Assembly: GCA_025356505.1 (NCBI GenBank)
Contig: JANXSV010000019.1
Span: 1 to 13,227 of the forward strand
DNA: 13,227 nt
Direction of reading: 5' to 3'
Source: Methylovirgula sp.
GTDB lineage: Bacteria > Pseudomonadota > Alphaproteobacteria > Rhizobiales > Beijerinckiaceae
Position numbers and translations under genes: made by a program. The notes beneath the pieces were generated by a model. That model did not search any database and was not told the origin of the DNA. It saw nothing but the letters and a program-made list of their open reading frames with translations. Below, piece by piece: positions 1 to 8,691 of this stretch (position 1 is the stretch's first letter; each line of letters begins with the position of its first letter).

Positions 1-1991
1 TGAACTTCCGAGGTCACTCCAAAGTATGTGGTTCCACCGAGGCCGTTTGCTGTGAGCGAACCTGCAACTAGACTTGATGTGTCACGGGCTCCGATACCGC
101 CAGGCGCAAACCCGCGCACCAACTCCGGCCCGAGGTTGAAATTGTCAGTTTGGCGAAGCTTCTGGCCACCATAGCCGATGATGTTACCGGCCTGGCCCCG
201 AACGAAACCGACAATATCATCGGCAATTTCACGATAGTAGCGCATGTCGATGGTAGAGCGGACGAAGTGGCTGTTGCCACCAAGACCGGCGAGATCCTGT
301 TTGAATTCAACGAATGTGCCGCCCGTTGGGTTACGGCGATCATCAAGCGAATTGTACTGAAGTGTGTAACCAATAAGCGATGTTAACTTGGTTCCACGCA
401 GTTCTTTAATTGCGAGTGAAGCTTCACCGTTGTCGATACAGTTGCTCGTGCCTGTTACGGGAGGTGTCTTCGTCAGGTCGGTGGAACCCGTTGTGAAGCC
501 AGGAATCGGCGTTGTACAATCGTCGTACGGCTTACTCGTTGTGTTTGGTATTTTTACCGTCGAGGCATACAGCGAATACCTACCTGCGATCGAGAACTCT
601 TCTGTGATTGGCAGTCCTGCGCGCAGGGTACCACCGGTGACCCAGTTTTCATAGAAGGCGTATTTCGAGGCGTCGGTCTGCTTACGGAACAAGTCGAAGC
701 CAAGCGCTATGCGTTGATCGGCAAAGTTCGGCTCAGTGAAGTTGAGCTCAACGCCGCGCGAGCTTGAACCACCGCTTGCGGAAAGCTTCAAATATTGCCC
801 GCGACCGAGAAAATTGGTCTCCGTGAGCGACACTTCGCCGATGATACCGTCTGCAGTCGAATAGCCGCCACCAAAACCGAAGGAACCGGTAGACTGATCT
901 TCTACGTCCACATTTATGACGACGCGATCCGGCGCAGAACCTGGCGCGTTGGTGATTTTAACACTTTTGAAGAAGCCAAGGCCATTCAGGCGGCGCTCAG
1001 CGCGATCAATGAGTACGCGGTTATAGGGGTCGCCTTCGCCGATATCGAATTCGCGCCGAATCACGTAATCGCGCGTGCGAGTGTTACCATGAACGTTGAT
1101 GCGCTCGACATACACACGCGGGCCGTCTTCCACGATAAAGGTGATGGCCACCGTGCGGGCAGCGCCGTCACGATCGCCGCGGGGATGCACCTGAGCGAAG
1201 GAATATCCTGCGCGTGCCACCGAACGGGTCATGCGCTCAACGCTCTTCTCGAGCGCGTCGCCGTTGTAGACGTCACCAACCGAAAGGCCGATGTCTTTCG
1301 TCAAAGATTGATTGGCAACATTCGGAAGGCGCGAATCGATGTTGAGGGCGCTGATCCGGTATTGTGGACCCTCGTTAACTCCGATCGTAACAATCCAACC
1401 ACCTTGGCCGGCATCAAACACGCCTGACGCTTTGGTTATCTGCACATCGGCATAGCCGTTCTTAAGATAGTAACGGCGGATAGTTTCCGAGTCTGTCGCT
1501 ATTTTATCCGGGTCATAAACGTCAGACGTTTTAAAGAACGAGAGAAAATTCATTTCTGTTGTGGACATCAAACCGCGCAGCTTTGACGACGAATAAGCTT
1601 GGTTTCCGATGAACTCGATCTTTTTGACGCCGGTTTTGTCGCCCTCTTTGATCGTGAAGACAACGTCGACTCGACCATTGGGCAGATCTACGGTGCGATA
1701 TGTTACTGACGCAAGTCCGCGCCCGGATCGCTTGTAAATTTCAAGGATACGCCCCGTATCTGCCTGCGCGGTGGCTGCGTCAAATTTTCCGCGCGACTTT
1801 GTCTGGAGCATATCGACTATTTCGCTGCCCTTGAGTTTGCTGTTGCCTTCAAAAGCGACCTGATTGATTTCAATTCCGGAGGTTGCTGCAACCGCGTTCG
1901 GCGAAACTAGGCTGACCGGAGCCGCCATCACACACCCGAACACTAGCGCGACCAGAGACAGGCGCTGAAAAAATCCACGAATTAAGCGCAT
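1..1991 (-). CDS. bamA: Outer membrane protein assembly factor BamA (Omp85), 3' end cut by the window
   Basis: BamA is the beta-barrel core of the BAM complex that folds outer membrane proteins. I translated 663 codons by hand; the reading frame stays open to the left edge. Residues 1-36 form a signal peptide with a likely cut at AVA-A. Four POTRA repeats follow at about 40-117, 120-207, 209-290 and 291-366, and the barrel starts near 367 (TGSFGFGGGYS). The L6-loop motif VRGF is at residues 625-628, so by comparison with relatives about 100 C-terminal residues are missing. The first POTRA present resembles POTRA2 of other BamA proteins; no POTRA1 is visible. Cysteines 492 and 518 lie in a predicted surface loop. 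The ATG has an AAGGG Shine-Dalgarno about 10 bases upstream, and an in-frame TAA at 2052-2054 rules out a longer protein. It is last in the block, after rseP. The family call is very secure. Confidence 0.96.
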   Translation of the reverse strand, partial: MRLIRGFFQRLSLVALVFGCVMAAPVSLVSPNAVAATSGIEINQVAFEGNSKLKGSEIVDMLQTKSRGKFDAATAQADTGRILEIYKRSGRGLASVTYRTVDLPNGRVDVVFTIKEGDKTGVKKIEFIGNQAYSSSKLRGLMSTTEMNFLSFFKTSDVYDPDKIATDSETIRRYYLKNGYADVQITKASGVFDAGQGGWIVTIGVNEGPQYRISALNIDSRLPNVANQSLTKDIGLSVGDVYNGDALEKSVERMTRSVARAGYSFAQVHPRGDRDGAARTVAITFIVEDGPRVYVERINVHGNTRTRDYVIRREFDIGEGDPYNRVLIDRAERRLNGLGFFKSVKITNAPGSAPDRVVINVDVEDQSTGSFGFGGGYSTADGIIGEVSLTETNFLGRGQYLKLSASGGSSSRGVELNFTEPNFADQRIALGFDLFRKQTDASKYAFYENWVTGGTLRAGLPITEEFSIAGRYSLYASTVKIPNTTSKPYDDCTTPIPGFTTGSTDLTKTPPVTGTSNCIDNGEASLAIKELRGTKLTSLIGYTLQYNSLDDRRNPTGGTFVEFKQDLAGLGGNSHFVRSTIDMRYYREIADDIVGFVRGQAGNIIGYGGQKLRQTDNFNLGPELVRGFAPGGIGARDTSSLVAGSLTANGLGGTTYFGVTSEV

Positions 1992-2255
1992 TAAGACCGA
2001 TCCCTTGATACTGCCAGCAGCAATGAACTCTTCACCGCAACGTGGTCGCTTTTACTTAGCTGCTAACGTAAGCCGGATTAAACCTGCACTGTTAAATTCC
2101 GTTAACACTTTTCCAATTTTCGCTTCTACCCGTTTTAAATCGTCGTGCAAACCCTGAAACAGTATTAAAGCACGATTTCGGGCCACCGTGGCTATCACAT
2201 CACAGTTTAAGGTAAGCTGATGGTTAACGCGCATAATATTGGCCCTTGCACCAAA
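1992..2255. other. Intergenic spacer between rseP and bamA, no clear gene
   Basis: This AT-richer 264-bp gap is by far the longest inside the pyrH-bamA block, so bamA may have its own promoter here, but I found no convincing -35/-10 pair. An 11-bp near-palindrome (GCCAC-C-GTGGC) lies at 2182-2192 and several GTTAAC hexamers are present. A 60-codon open frame (2052-2234, minus) has no recognisable family and is not called. Confidence 0.4.
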
Positions 2256-3401
2256 TTAACCACCTGCCATCCGCAGAACATCGTGAAAATTCACCATAAC
2301 CACCAGCGCAACTATGGCAGCAAGGCCAAAACGGAAGCCAAATTCCTGAACGCGCTCGCTCAAAGGTTTCCCGCGAATAGCCTCGAAAGCAAAATACATC
2401 AGGTGACCGCCATCGAGAACTGGAATCGGCAGCAGGTTCATCAGGCCAATTGATATGGAAATACCTGCGATAATTTGCAAAAGCATCCCCAAGCCCAGCT
2501 CAACCACTTTGCCAGCCACTTCGGCTGTGCGTAGCAAGCCCGAAACTTTGTCCACGGAATCCCGGCCGGTGACCAGCCGACGAACGTAATTGCCAGTAAC
2601 TTCGACTTGCTGCCAAACCATGCCCGTTGCCATGTTTGCCGACGCCAATATGCTCATCTTTTGCGAACGCTGGTCTTCTTGCGCTTCGCTACCCTGAATA
2701 CCGACAATGCCAACGGTTTGCTTGATGCCAAGAATGTTCAGTTGTTCCTTGGTTTCAGGGATAATGGTCGCCTGTGTCTGAAGGCCGCCACGCAGCAGTT
2801 CAACAGTCAAGGGCGTTTCAGCGTTGGTGCTGACAATACGCTGCAAATCTGCAAAAGACTCAAGCGTCCGGCCCTCAATGGACAGCAACACGTCTCCGGG
2901 CTTGAGCCCTGCTCTATCCGCCGGGCCGCCGGAAACGACAGCGGCAATTTTCGGCAACGTGTATTGATGCCCGTACGTGTAGACAAGTCCGGTGTAGATC
3001 ACGATCGCCAGAATGAAATTCGCGGCAGGACCGGCGGCGACGATGGCCATGCGCTGCCAAACGGTTTTTGAGGCCAGCGTGATATTTTGCTCCGCAGCAG
3101 GCATGTGATTTATCGTGTCAACATCAGGCACGCTCGCTGCGTTGAGATCACCGTGGAACTTGACATATCCGCCGAGCGGCAAAGCGGCGAAGCGCCAGCG
3201 CGTGCCCTTTTTATCGGTATAAGCGAAGAGTTCGGGACCAAATCCGATCGAAAAAGCATCTACTTTAACACCGCACCAGCGCCCAACAAGAAAGTGGCCC
3301 AACTCGTGGAAAAACACGACAACTGTGAGAAGAATAAAAAGTCCTAAAAAACTGACAATCGGATGTTGAGCTAAATATGCAAAGCCTGAAAGAGATGACA
3401 T
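2256..3401 (-). CDS. rseP: RIP-family zinc metalloprotease RseP
   Basis: This is a site-2 intramembrane protease of the inner membrane. In E. coli, RseP cleaves the anti-sigma factor RseA and remnant signal peptides; the substrates here are not known. The 381-residue protein has the zinc-binding HELGH at 32-36 at the end of the first membrane segment. GPAAN lies at 124-128 in the second segment, and a single PDZ domain spans about 150-215 (GGPADRAGLKPGDVLLSIEG). The second active-site motif, NLLPIPVLDGGH, is at 322-333 with D330, and a last membrane segment is near 357-372. E. coli RseP is longer and has two PDZ domains; one is common in alphaproteobacteria. The ATG has a strong GAGGAGG Shine-Dalgarno 5 bases upstream. 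It sits between dxr and bamA, the usual order. Catalytic residues are intact. Confidence 0.96.
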   Translation of the reverse strand: MSSLSGFAYLAQHPIVSFLGLFILLTVVVFFHELGHFLVGRWCGVKVDAFSIGFGPELFAYTDKKGTRWRFAALPLGGYVKFHGDLNAASVPDVDTINHMPAAEQNITLASKTVWQRMAIVAAGPAANFILAIVIYTGLVYTYGHQYTLPKIAAVVSGGPADRAGLKPGDVLLSIEGRTLESFADLQRIVSTNAETPLTVELLRGGLQTQATIIPETKEQLNILGIKQTVGIVGIQGSEAQEDQRSQKMSILASANMATGMVWQQVEVTGNYVRRLVTGRDSVDKVSGLLRTAEVAGKVVELGLGMLLQIIAGISISIGLMNLLPIPVLDGGHLMYFAFEAIRGKPLSERVQEFGFRFGLAAIVALVVMVNFHDVLRMAGG

Positions 3402-3465
3402 TTACGCCTCCTCGCATCCGGCACTCTCAACCTGACGCGTATGGTTACTGTTTTATTAACATGCC

Positions 3466-4656
3466 TCAACTATGGCGTCCGGCCAAGAGGGCTAGGCACC
3501 TATCTCTTACAACATGGTGAACGGCCAGAGCTTCGTCTACGCTGACAGGTTCAACAGCCATTCCAGAGCGGACAGCGGCGTTCATGGCCTCCAAAACCAA
3601 TGTGGACATCGCGTAGAAACCTATGCGTCCAGCCAAAAAGGCCTCGACGGCGACCTCATTCGCCGCATTGAGCACCGTAGGGAGGCCCTTACCCTCTCGC
3701 ATCGCATCTATCGCCAGCTGCAAGGCGGGAAAGCGGGTCATATCCGGCGCTTCGAACGTGAGACTTGCCAGCGCCGCCAAATCTAGCTTGGGTGATGCTG
3801 TGGGAAGGCGATGCGGCCACGACAAGCAATGCGCGATCGGGATGCGCATATCCGGGCAGGCCATCCCCGCCGTTACCGAACCATCGGCAAAACTGACAAG
3901 GCCGTGGATAATAGATTGCGGATGCACAAGCACGGCGAGTTTTTCCGGTGAAATGCCGAAAAGATGATGCGCCTCTATCAGTTCAAGGCCTTTGTTCATT
4001 AGGCTGGCAGAATCCACCGTGACTTTGGGGCCCATCAGCCAATTTGGATGCGCCAATGCCTCGGCAGGCGTGGCAGCTGCAATTTGGTCTTGCGTCCAGA
4101 GCCGGAAAGGCCCGCCAGACGCTGTCAGCGTCATTACTTCAACGTGAGACGGATGTTCTCCCCCCAAGGCCTGAAAAATGGCATTGTGCTCGGAATCCAT
4201 TGGAAGTATGCGGGCATTGTGCTTCGCTGCCAGGCGCATTGCCGCGGTGCCGGCGCAGACGAGGCTTTCTTTGTTCGCAAGTGCAACTGTGCGACCCAAG
4301 CCCAAGGCCGCGCAGGTGGGCGCTACACCATGGGTTCCAGCAATAGCGGCGACAACCATATCGCAAGGCAAGCTCGCGGCCTCGACGACTGCCTCCGCGC
4401 CTGCAGCACATTCTATGCCGCTGCCGCTAAGAGCATTTTTCAGAGCTGTGTAGGCCTTCACATCTGCGATTGCCGCAAAAGGCACATTAAATTTTCGGGC
4501 GATGCGAGCGAGGCCTTCAGCATCTGAGCCAGACGCCACCGCGCTGATCTCGTAAATACCATCAGCTTCGGCAATAAGGCGCGTAGTGGAATGTCCGATA
4601 GAGCCGGTAGCACCGAGAAGTACGATTTTACGTGGATTATCGCGCGATGGCGACAT
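3466..4656 (-). CDS. dxr: 1-deoxy-D-xylulose 5-phosphate reductoisomerase (DXR, IspC)
   Basis: This cytoplasmic enzyme converts DXP to 2-C-methyl-D-erythritol 4-phosphate with NADPH, the committed step of the MEP isoprenoid pathway. Counting from the ATG at 4656 (396 residues), the NADPH-binding GATGSIG is at 15-21 and NKES at 128-131. The metal and substrate residues MDSEHNA include D154, S155 and E156. HPNWLMGPK and NKGLELIEA (E225, E228) follow, then HPQSIIHG. Length is normal. The start is uncertain: a GTG at 4668 adds four residues and overlaps the cdsA stop by 7 bases, while the ATG at 4656 lies 5 bases after that stop. Neither has a good Shine-Dalgarno, so translation is probably coupled to cdsA. 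Its product pathway supplies the isoprenoid precursors used by UppS nearby. Confidence 0.95.
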   Translation of the reverse strand: MSPSRDNPRKIVLLGATGSIGHSTTRLIAEADGIYEISAVASGSDAEGLARIARKFNVPFAAIADVKAYTALKNALSGSGIECAAGAEAVVEAASLPCDMVVAAIAGTHGVAPTCAALGLGRTVALANKESLVCAGTAAMRLAAKHNARILPMDSEHNAIFQALGGEHPSHVEVMTLTASGGPFRLWTQDQIAAATPAEALAHPNWLMGPKVTVDSASLMNKGLELIEAHHLFGISPEKLAVLVHPQSIIHGLVSFADGSVTAGMACPDMRIPIAHCLSWPHRLPTASPKLDLAALASLTFEAPDMTRFPALQLAIDAMREGKGLPTVLNAANEVAVEAFLAGRIGFYAMSTLVLEAMNAAVRSGMAVEPVSVDEALAVHHVVRDRCLALLAGRHS

Positions 4657-4661
4657 GCGCC

Positions 4662-5492
4662 CTACCACGCAAGAAGACCGTTGGCAGGATCAAATATGCC
4701 GGCCCTCCACGCCCCAAAAATAGTCGCGAACACCGCCGCCGCCAGAAATCCGTCGAGACGATCCATAAAGCCGCCGTGGCCTGGAATAAGATTGCTGGCG
4801 TCTTTAACCCCAAAATGTCGTTTGAACGAACTTTCTAACAAATCTCCACCTTGAGCCACCGCACCGGTAAATAGCCCTAGGAGGAATATCGGCCAGACCG
4901 GCATGTCGGCTTGCGCGCCGATTAGGAGGCCCAGCGACGCACCACTGACAATTCCGGTTACAAAACCGGACCACGTCTTTGAAGGCGAAACGCGAGGCCA
5001 TAATTTCGGACCGCCAATCAATCGCCCGCCGAAATAGGCCATGACGTCAGTTCCCCATACCACTGCAAACAACCAGAAAATCGCTGGCAGACCGAGGGGG
5101 AACGAGAACCTCAATAATATGGCTGCCATTAAAAGGCTCGCCGCGTAGAGCAGTCCCGCCGTAAGCCAAGTGCGTGCAGGTGAAGGTATGGCTAAAAGCA
5201 AAAGCAGCGCTGCAGCCAGAATTCCAGAGGCATAAAGCAGAGCGCCCGCGGCAACGGTCGGGGCTATTGCGGAAAGCGCCACGGCGCCGATGCCAAACTT
5301 CAAGCGCTCTTGCGGCGCAACGATATGGCACCATTCCCAAAAAATGGCAGCGGATATCGCCAGCCAGAAGAGGATATAAATCCGGTCGCCATACCACGCT
5401 GTTCCTACTGCAAGAGCGGCCATGACAACAGCAGAGGCGACGCGTGGAACCAGATCACTGAGATTAACGGCGCTGCCGGACGGAGATTTCAA
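4662..5492 (-). CDS. cdsA: Phosphatidate cytidylyltransferase CdsA
   Basis: CdsA makes CDP-diacylglycerol from phosphatidic acid and CTP in the inner membrane, the branch point for bacterial phospholipids. The 276-residue protein is strongly hydrophobic, with multiple predicted membrane helices. The family signature is complete at residues 221-247: SSFKR, then VKD, then [13 protein letters not shown], with the conserved HGG and D-R-x-D residues. The start is a TTG at 5492 whose TTGA overlaps the uppS stop by 4 bases, indicating translational coupling. The next in-frame ATG would remove 23 residues, including the conserved RVASA start of the first helix. A short inverted repeat (AGGCG-AA-CGCCT, 5494-5505) lies just upstream of the TTG and overlaps its only weak Shine-Dalgarno. 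Confidence 0.95.
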   Translation of the reverse strand: MKSPSGSAVNLSDLVPRVASAVVMAALAVGTAWYGDRIYILFWLAISAAIFWEWCHIVAPQERLKFGIGAVALSAIAPTVAAGALLYASGILAAALLLLLAIPSPARTWLTAGLLYAASLLMAAILLRFSFPLGLPAIFWLFAVVWGTDVMAYFGGRLIGGPKLWPRVSPSKTWSGFVTGIVSGASLGLLIGAQADMPVWPIFLLGLFTGAVAQGGDLLESSFKRHFGVKDASNLIPGHGGFMDRLDGFLAAAVFATIFGAWRAGIFDPANGLLAW

Positions 5493-6199
5493 GAGGCGTT
5501 CGCCTTTACAGTGTTTAGTTTGCCAAAACGCCTATCCCGGGAGCGAAATTCGTTCATGGCAGTGTCAAACGCAGCGCGGTCGAAGTCCGGCCAATTGATA
5601 GGAAGAAATACCAATTCGGCATAAGCGGCCTGCCAGAGCAAAAAATTTGATAATCTCTGCTCACCCGACGTTCTAATTATGAGGTCAGGATCGGGGATGT
5701 CAGCTGTGTTGAGGCGCGATGAAACCAGATCTGGCGTAATGTCGCCGATTTGCAGATCCCCTGCCCGCACTTCGGCTGCTATCTTTTGCATGGCGCGAGC
5801 CAGCTCCTGCCGTCCCCCATAATTGAAGGCAACAACAAGGCATAGACCGTCGTTTGACCGCGTAAGGTCTTCAGCATCGTCGAGCAGTTTTTTCAAATCG
5901 GCAGCAAGACTGGCGCGCTCGCCGATAATTCGAACGCGGACATTTTGTTTGTGAAGATCGGCAAGATCAATGCGGATAAAGCGCTTAAGCAAACCGATGA
6001 GGTCCATAACCTCTTGAACAGGCCGACTCCAGTTTTCAGTCGAGAAACTGTAAACAGTAAGATAATCGACGTTCAGCTCAATGGCGGACCGGACAGCTTT
6101 ACGCAAAGCTTCGACACCGCGCCGGTGGCCCTCTAGGCGAGGGAGCCCCTTTGCAGCGGCCCAGCGGCCATTGCCATCCATGATGATGCCGACGTGCAC
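5489..6199 (-). CDS. uppS: Isoprenyl transferase (undecaprenyl diphosphate synthase)
   Basis: UppS is a cis-prenyltransferase that extends farnesyl diphosphate with isopentenyl diphosphate to give the C55 carrier for peptidoglycan and other wall polymers. Of 236 residues, the catalytic aspartate is D8 in [15 protein letters not shown] is at 51-57, NYGGR at 126-130 and [11 protein letters not shown] at 176-186, with the conserved acidic residue E195; all family motifs are intact. The N-terminus is short. It starts at a GTG (6199) preceded by AAAGG 9 bases upstream, and an in-frame TAG three codons before excludes a longer form. It follows frr after a 31-bp gap and overlaps cdsA by 4 bases. Product chain length cannot be read from the sequence; C55 is inferred from the family and context. 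Confidence 0.95.
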   Translation of the reverse strand: MHVGIIMDGNGRWAAAKGLPRLEGHRRGVEALRKAVRSAIELNVDYLTVYSFSTENWSRPVQEVMDLIGLLKRFIRIDLADLHKQNVRVRIIGERASLAADLKKLLDDAEDLTRSNDGLCLVVAFNYGGRQELARAMQKIAAEVRAGDLQIGDITPDLVSSRLNTADIPDPDLIIRTSGEQRLSNFLLWQAAYAELVFLPINWPDFDRAAFDTAMNEFRSRDRRFGKLNTVKANAS

Positions 6200-6230
6200 T
6201 ATATGCTACCTTTGCCGCAGTACCCGTTAT

Positions 6231-6791
6231 CTAAATTTGCATGACTTCTTTTTCTTTGTGCGCCAGAGCGGCATCCACTTCGGCGACGAACTGATCCGTT
6301 ACCTTTTGGACATCAGCCGCCTGGCGCTTTTCGTCATCTTCGCTGATTAGTTTGTCTTTAAGCGCCTTTTTGAGAGCATCAATACCATCACGCCTCACAT
6401 GACGCACAGCGACGCGACCCTCTTCGGCATATTTGTGAGCAATCTTGACCATTTCACGGCGGCGCTGTTCGTTAAGTTCGGGCATACGAATGCGCAGGAT
6501 TTGGCCTTCAACGGTTGGAGAAAGGCCAAGGTTGGCGTCGCGAATTGCCTTGTCAACAGCATTGACCATGCTCTTATCCCACACCTGCACAGCCAGCGCC
6601 CGGGGTTCCGGCACGGATACAGTGGCAACCTGATTAAGCGGCATCGCTTGGCCATACGCCAGAACCATGATGCTATCCAAAAGGTTCGCCGAAGCTCGCC
6701 CGGTGCGCAGTCCGCTCAACTCTTTTTTCAAAGAGGTAATAGCACTGGACATGCGGTGCTTGATGTCTTCCATATCGAATTGGTTGCTCAT
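6231..6791 (-). CDS. frr: Ribosome recycling factor
   Basis: RRF acts with EF-G and IF3 to split the post-termination ribosome so it can be reused. The 186-residue length is standard. The conserved N-terminal helix carries LRTGRAS at 28-34. The middle holds [17 protein letters not shown] and the domain II region, and the C-terminal helix carries [14 protein letters not shown] followed by [10 protein letters not shown]. The whole chain matches the two-domain family with no gaps that I can see. The ATG at 6791 has an AGGTG Shine-Dalgarno about 5-6 bases upstream. It lies 22 bp after pyrH and 31 bp before uppS, so it is almost certainly cotranscribed with them. Confidence 0.97.
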   Translation of the reverse strand: MSNQFDMEDIKHRMSSAITSLKKELSGLRTGRASANLLDSIMVLAYGQAMPLNQVATVSVPEPRALAVQVWDKSMVNAVDKAIRDANLGLSPTVEGQILRIRMPELNEQRRREMVKIAHKYAEEGRVAVRHVRRDGIDALKKALKDKLISEDDEKRQAADVQKVTDQFVAEVDAALAHKEKEVMQI

Positions 6792-6813
6792 AAATACACC
6801 TATAATTGAAAAT

Positions 6814-7542
6814 CTAAGGGGTCACCAATGTGAAACGACCCTCACCGCATATGGCGGCAGTTATTGAACCTTGTTCTTTGAGCGCGAACACGACTATTGG
6901 AATAGCGTTTTCACGCGCCAAAGCAAAGGCGGCCGTATCCATTACCGCCAAATTCCTTTCGATGGCCTCACCGCTGGTAAGAGTGTCGTAACGTTCGGCG
7001 TTCGGGAATTTTTTTGGATCGGCTGAATAGATGCCATCGACTTGCGTTGCCTTCAACACGGCGTCACAGGAGAGTTCTGCTGCCCGCAACGCAGCGCCTG
7101 TATCTGTCGTGAAAAACGGATTGCCTGTGCCACCGGCGAGTATAACGACGCGACCTTTTCCCAAATGGTTCAAAGCAGCCTGACGCGAGAAGGGCTGGCA
7201 CACCGAGGGCATTGGCACAGCTGAGAGTGCGCGGCACGTTTGCCCTTGGCGCTCAACCGCGAACTCCAATGCCAAAGAGTTCATAACCGTTGCTAACATT
7301 CCGATTGAATCAGCGCGAGCGCGCTCGATTCCCTTGTCCGCACCTTGAAAACCGCGGAAAAAATTACCACCGCCCACCACAACGCCAATCTCCACGCCGA
7401 GTGCCGCTGCTGTCGCCAAGTCCTGAGCGATTTTGTCCAACGTCGGCATGTTTAGGCCATGAGTTTCATCGCCCATCAAAGCTTCTCCCGATAACTTCAC
7501 CAAAACGCGCTTCCAACGTGGTGTGGATATAGTTTTGGTCAT
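6814..7542 (-). CDS. pyrH: UMP kinase (PyrH)
   Basis: PyrH phosphorylates UMP to UDP with ATP in pyrimidine nucleotide synthesis. It is the bacterial amino-acid-kinase type, a hexamer usually inhibited by UTP and activated by GTP. From the ATG at 7542 the protein is 242 residues, the normal length. Visible motifs are KLSGEAL at 16-22, GGGNFFRG at 57-64, the [14 protein letters not shown] helix, and the nucleotide-binding stretch [19 protein letters not shown] followed by [13 protein letters not shown]. An upstream ATG at 7584 would add 14 unrelated residues. The 7542 start is chosen because AGGAG lies 9 bases before it and the sequence fits the family N-terminus. A promoter candidate lies about 50 bp upstream, just past the tsf terminator. 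Confidence 0.97.
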   Translation of the reverse strand: MTKTISTPRWKRVLVKLSGEALMGDETHGLNMPTLDKIAQDLATAAALGVEIGVVVGGGNFFRGFQGADKGIERARADSIGMLATVMNSLALEFAVERQGQTCRALSAVPMPSVCQPFSRQAALNHLGKGRVVILAGGTGNPFFTTDTGAALRAAELSCDAVLKATQVDGIYSADPKKFPNAERYDTLTSGEAIERNLAVMDTAAFALARENAIPIVVFALKEQGSITAAICGEGRFTLVTP

Positions 7543-7592
7543 GTCTGGAAACTCCTGATGTGTCGCGATGTTCAGAATCGGCACCGATATTC

Positions 7593-7621
7593 GTCATATA
7601 TGCAGTGTCGTATCACGTCAA
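7593..7621 (-). promoter_or_regulatory. Predicted sigma70-type promoter for the pyrH-bamA unit
   Basis: On the minus strand TTGACG (7616-7621) is followed by exactly 17 bases and TATGAC (7593-7598). The -35 is a near-perfect alphaproteobacterial housekeeping box and shares two bases with the T-tract of the tsf terminator. The start of transcription would fall near 7585, about 43 bases before the pyrH ATG. This is read from sequence only. Confidence 0.6.
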
Positions 7622-7649
7622 AAAAAGAGCGGCTTTGAAGCCGCTCTTT
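7620..7649 (-). terminator. Intrinsic terminator of the rpsB-tsf unit
   Basis: A perfect 11-bp stem (7624-7634 paired with 7639-7649, core GAGCGGCT/AGCCGCTC) closes a four-base loop. On the minus strand it is followed by seven T residues (7626 down to 7620). It starts 20 bases after the tsf stop and is the clearest terminator in the window, separating rpsB-tsf from pyrH. Confidence 0.9.
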
Positions 7650-7669
7650 GAACACTATAACCCAGGCAA

Positions 7670-8593
7670 TCAGCCCTTCGCGGCCGCAGCAACCTCGGCG
7701 GCGAAATCGTTTTCTTGCTTTTCGATACCCTCACCAAGCGCGTATCGAATGAAGCCCTTAAGCGCGACGGGAGCGCCTACCTTGCCTTCTGCTTCTTTTA
7801 CCACCTGAGCGATGGATTTACCGGCATGCTCCGCGTGGATCGATATTTGATCCAATAAGCAAACCTCTTTGTAATAAGTTTTCAGGCCATTTTCGACGAT
7901 TTTTTCCAGGATGTTCGCTGGCTTTCCAGCGTTTTTATCGCGCAAGACGTTGGCTTCGCGCTCCAAAGTCGCCGGATCAACCGTAGTCGAGTCAAGTGCA
8001 ATCGGGCTTGTTGCAGCGACATGCAGAGCAATCTGCTTGCCGAGCGCCGCGAGAACTTCAGTGTTGCCGGTAGATTCGAGGGCGACCAAAACGCCGATTT
8101 TGCCCAGGGAGTCAGCAACAGCGTTGTGGATATAATGTGAAATTGCGCCGTGCGTGACCTTAAGGCCGGATGCGCGACGCAGGGTCATGTTTTCACCAAT
8201 GGTTGCGATGGCGTTTGCAATCGCTTCGGCCACTGTCGCGCCGCCGGGATAATGGCAGTTGGACAGGTGAGCCACATCGGTGCCGTGTTCGAGCGCTACT
8301 GAACCGATGGTGCGTACAAGGCTTTGAAATTCTTCGTTGCGGGCAACAAAGTCCGTCTCGGAATTCACCTCAACGACCACGCCTTCAGTGCCGCGAACGG
8401 CAATCGTAACAAGACCTTCCGCAGCGATACGCCCGGATTTCTTGGCAGCCTTGGACAGGCCTTTCTTGCGAAGCCAATCAACTGCGGCTTCAATATCCCC
8501 GTCAACCTCGTTGAGGGCGTTTTTACAATCCATCATGCCGGCGCCAGTCTTCTCACGAAGATCCTTCACCATGGCGGCAGTGACATTCGCCAT
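7670..8593 (-). CDS. tsf: Elongation factor Ts
   Basis: EF-Ts exchanges GDP for GTP on EF-Tu during translation elongation. The 307-residue protein starts with the UBA-like domain (about 1-45: [19 protein letters not shown]). TDFVARN, the EF-Tu contact motif, is at 80-86, and the core dimerisation region ends in [17 protein letters not shown]. Length is normal for alphaproteobacteria. The ATG at 8593 has AAGGA 9 bases upstream. It lies 98 bp after rpsB, the near-universal pairing, and ends just before a strong terminator. Nothing looks damaged. Confidence 0.97.
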   Translation of the reverse strand: MANVTAAMVKDLREKTGAGMMDCKNALNEVDGDIEAAVDWLRKKGLSKAAKKSGRIAAEGLVTIAVRGTEGVVVEVNSETDFVARNEEFQSLVRTIGSVALEHGTDVAHLSNCHYPGGATVAEAIANAIATIGENMTLRRASGLKVTHGAISHYIHNAVADSLGKIGVLVALESTGNTEVLAALGKQIALHVAATSPIALDSTTVDPATLEREANVLRDKNAGKPANILEKIVENGLKTYYKEVCLLDQISIHAEHAGKSIAQVVKEAEGKVGAPVALKGFIRYALGEGIEKQENDFAAEVAAAAKG

Positions 8594-8634
8594 TCTTTGG
8601 TTTCCTTCTCAATTGGGTCTTTTTAACAAAGAGA

Positions 8635-8653
8635 CCTGTGCGTGATGCACAGG
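8635..8653 (-). other. Hairpin between rpsB and tsf
   Basis: A perfect 7-bp stem (CCTGTGC at 8635-8641 with GCACAGG at 8647-8653) has a five-base loop and lies between the rpsB stop and the tsf Shine-Dalgarno. It has no adjoining T-tract, so a full terminator is unlikely. It could be an RNA-processing or attenuating stem that tunes S2 to EF-Ts output; this is inference. Confidence 0.45.
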
Positions 8654-8691
8654 CCTGATTGGAACGTTTTTAAGCGAAAGCGATGACGGTT

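Noticed and set aside
795..1427. 210-codon open frame on the plus strand
   Set aside because: It is antisense to the well-supported bamA reading frame and resembles no protein I know.
2095..2110. TTAA-N6-TTAAC, reminiscent of a CtrA binding site upstream of bamA
   Set aside because: The CtrA consensus has a 7-base spacer, here it is 6; TTAA is common in this AT-rich gap.
2052..2234. 60-codon open frame on the minus strand between rseP and bamA
   Set aside because: No recognisable family, signal peptide or membrane segment; its Shine-Dalgarno is only fair, and the region fits an ordinary spacer. It does not supply the missing BamA POTRA1.
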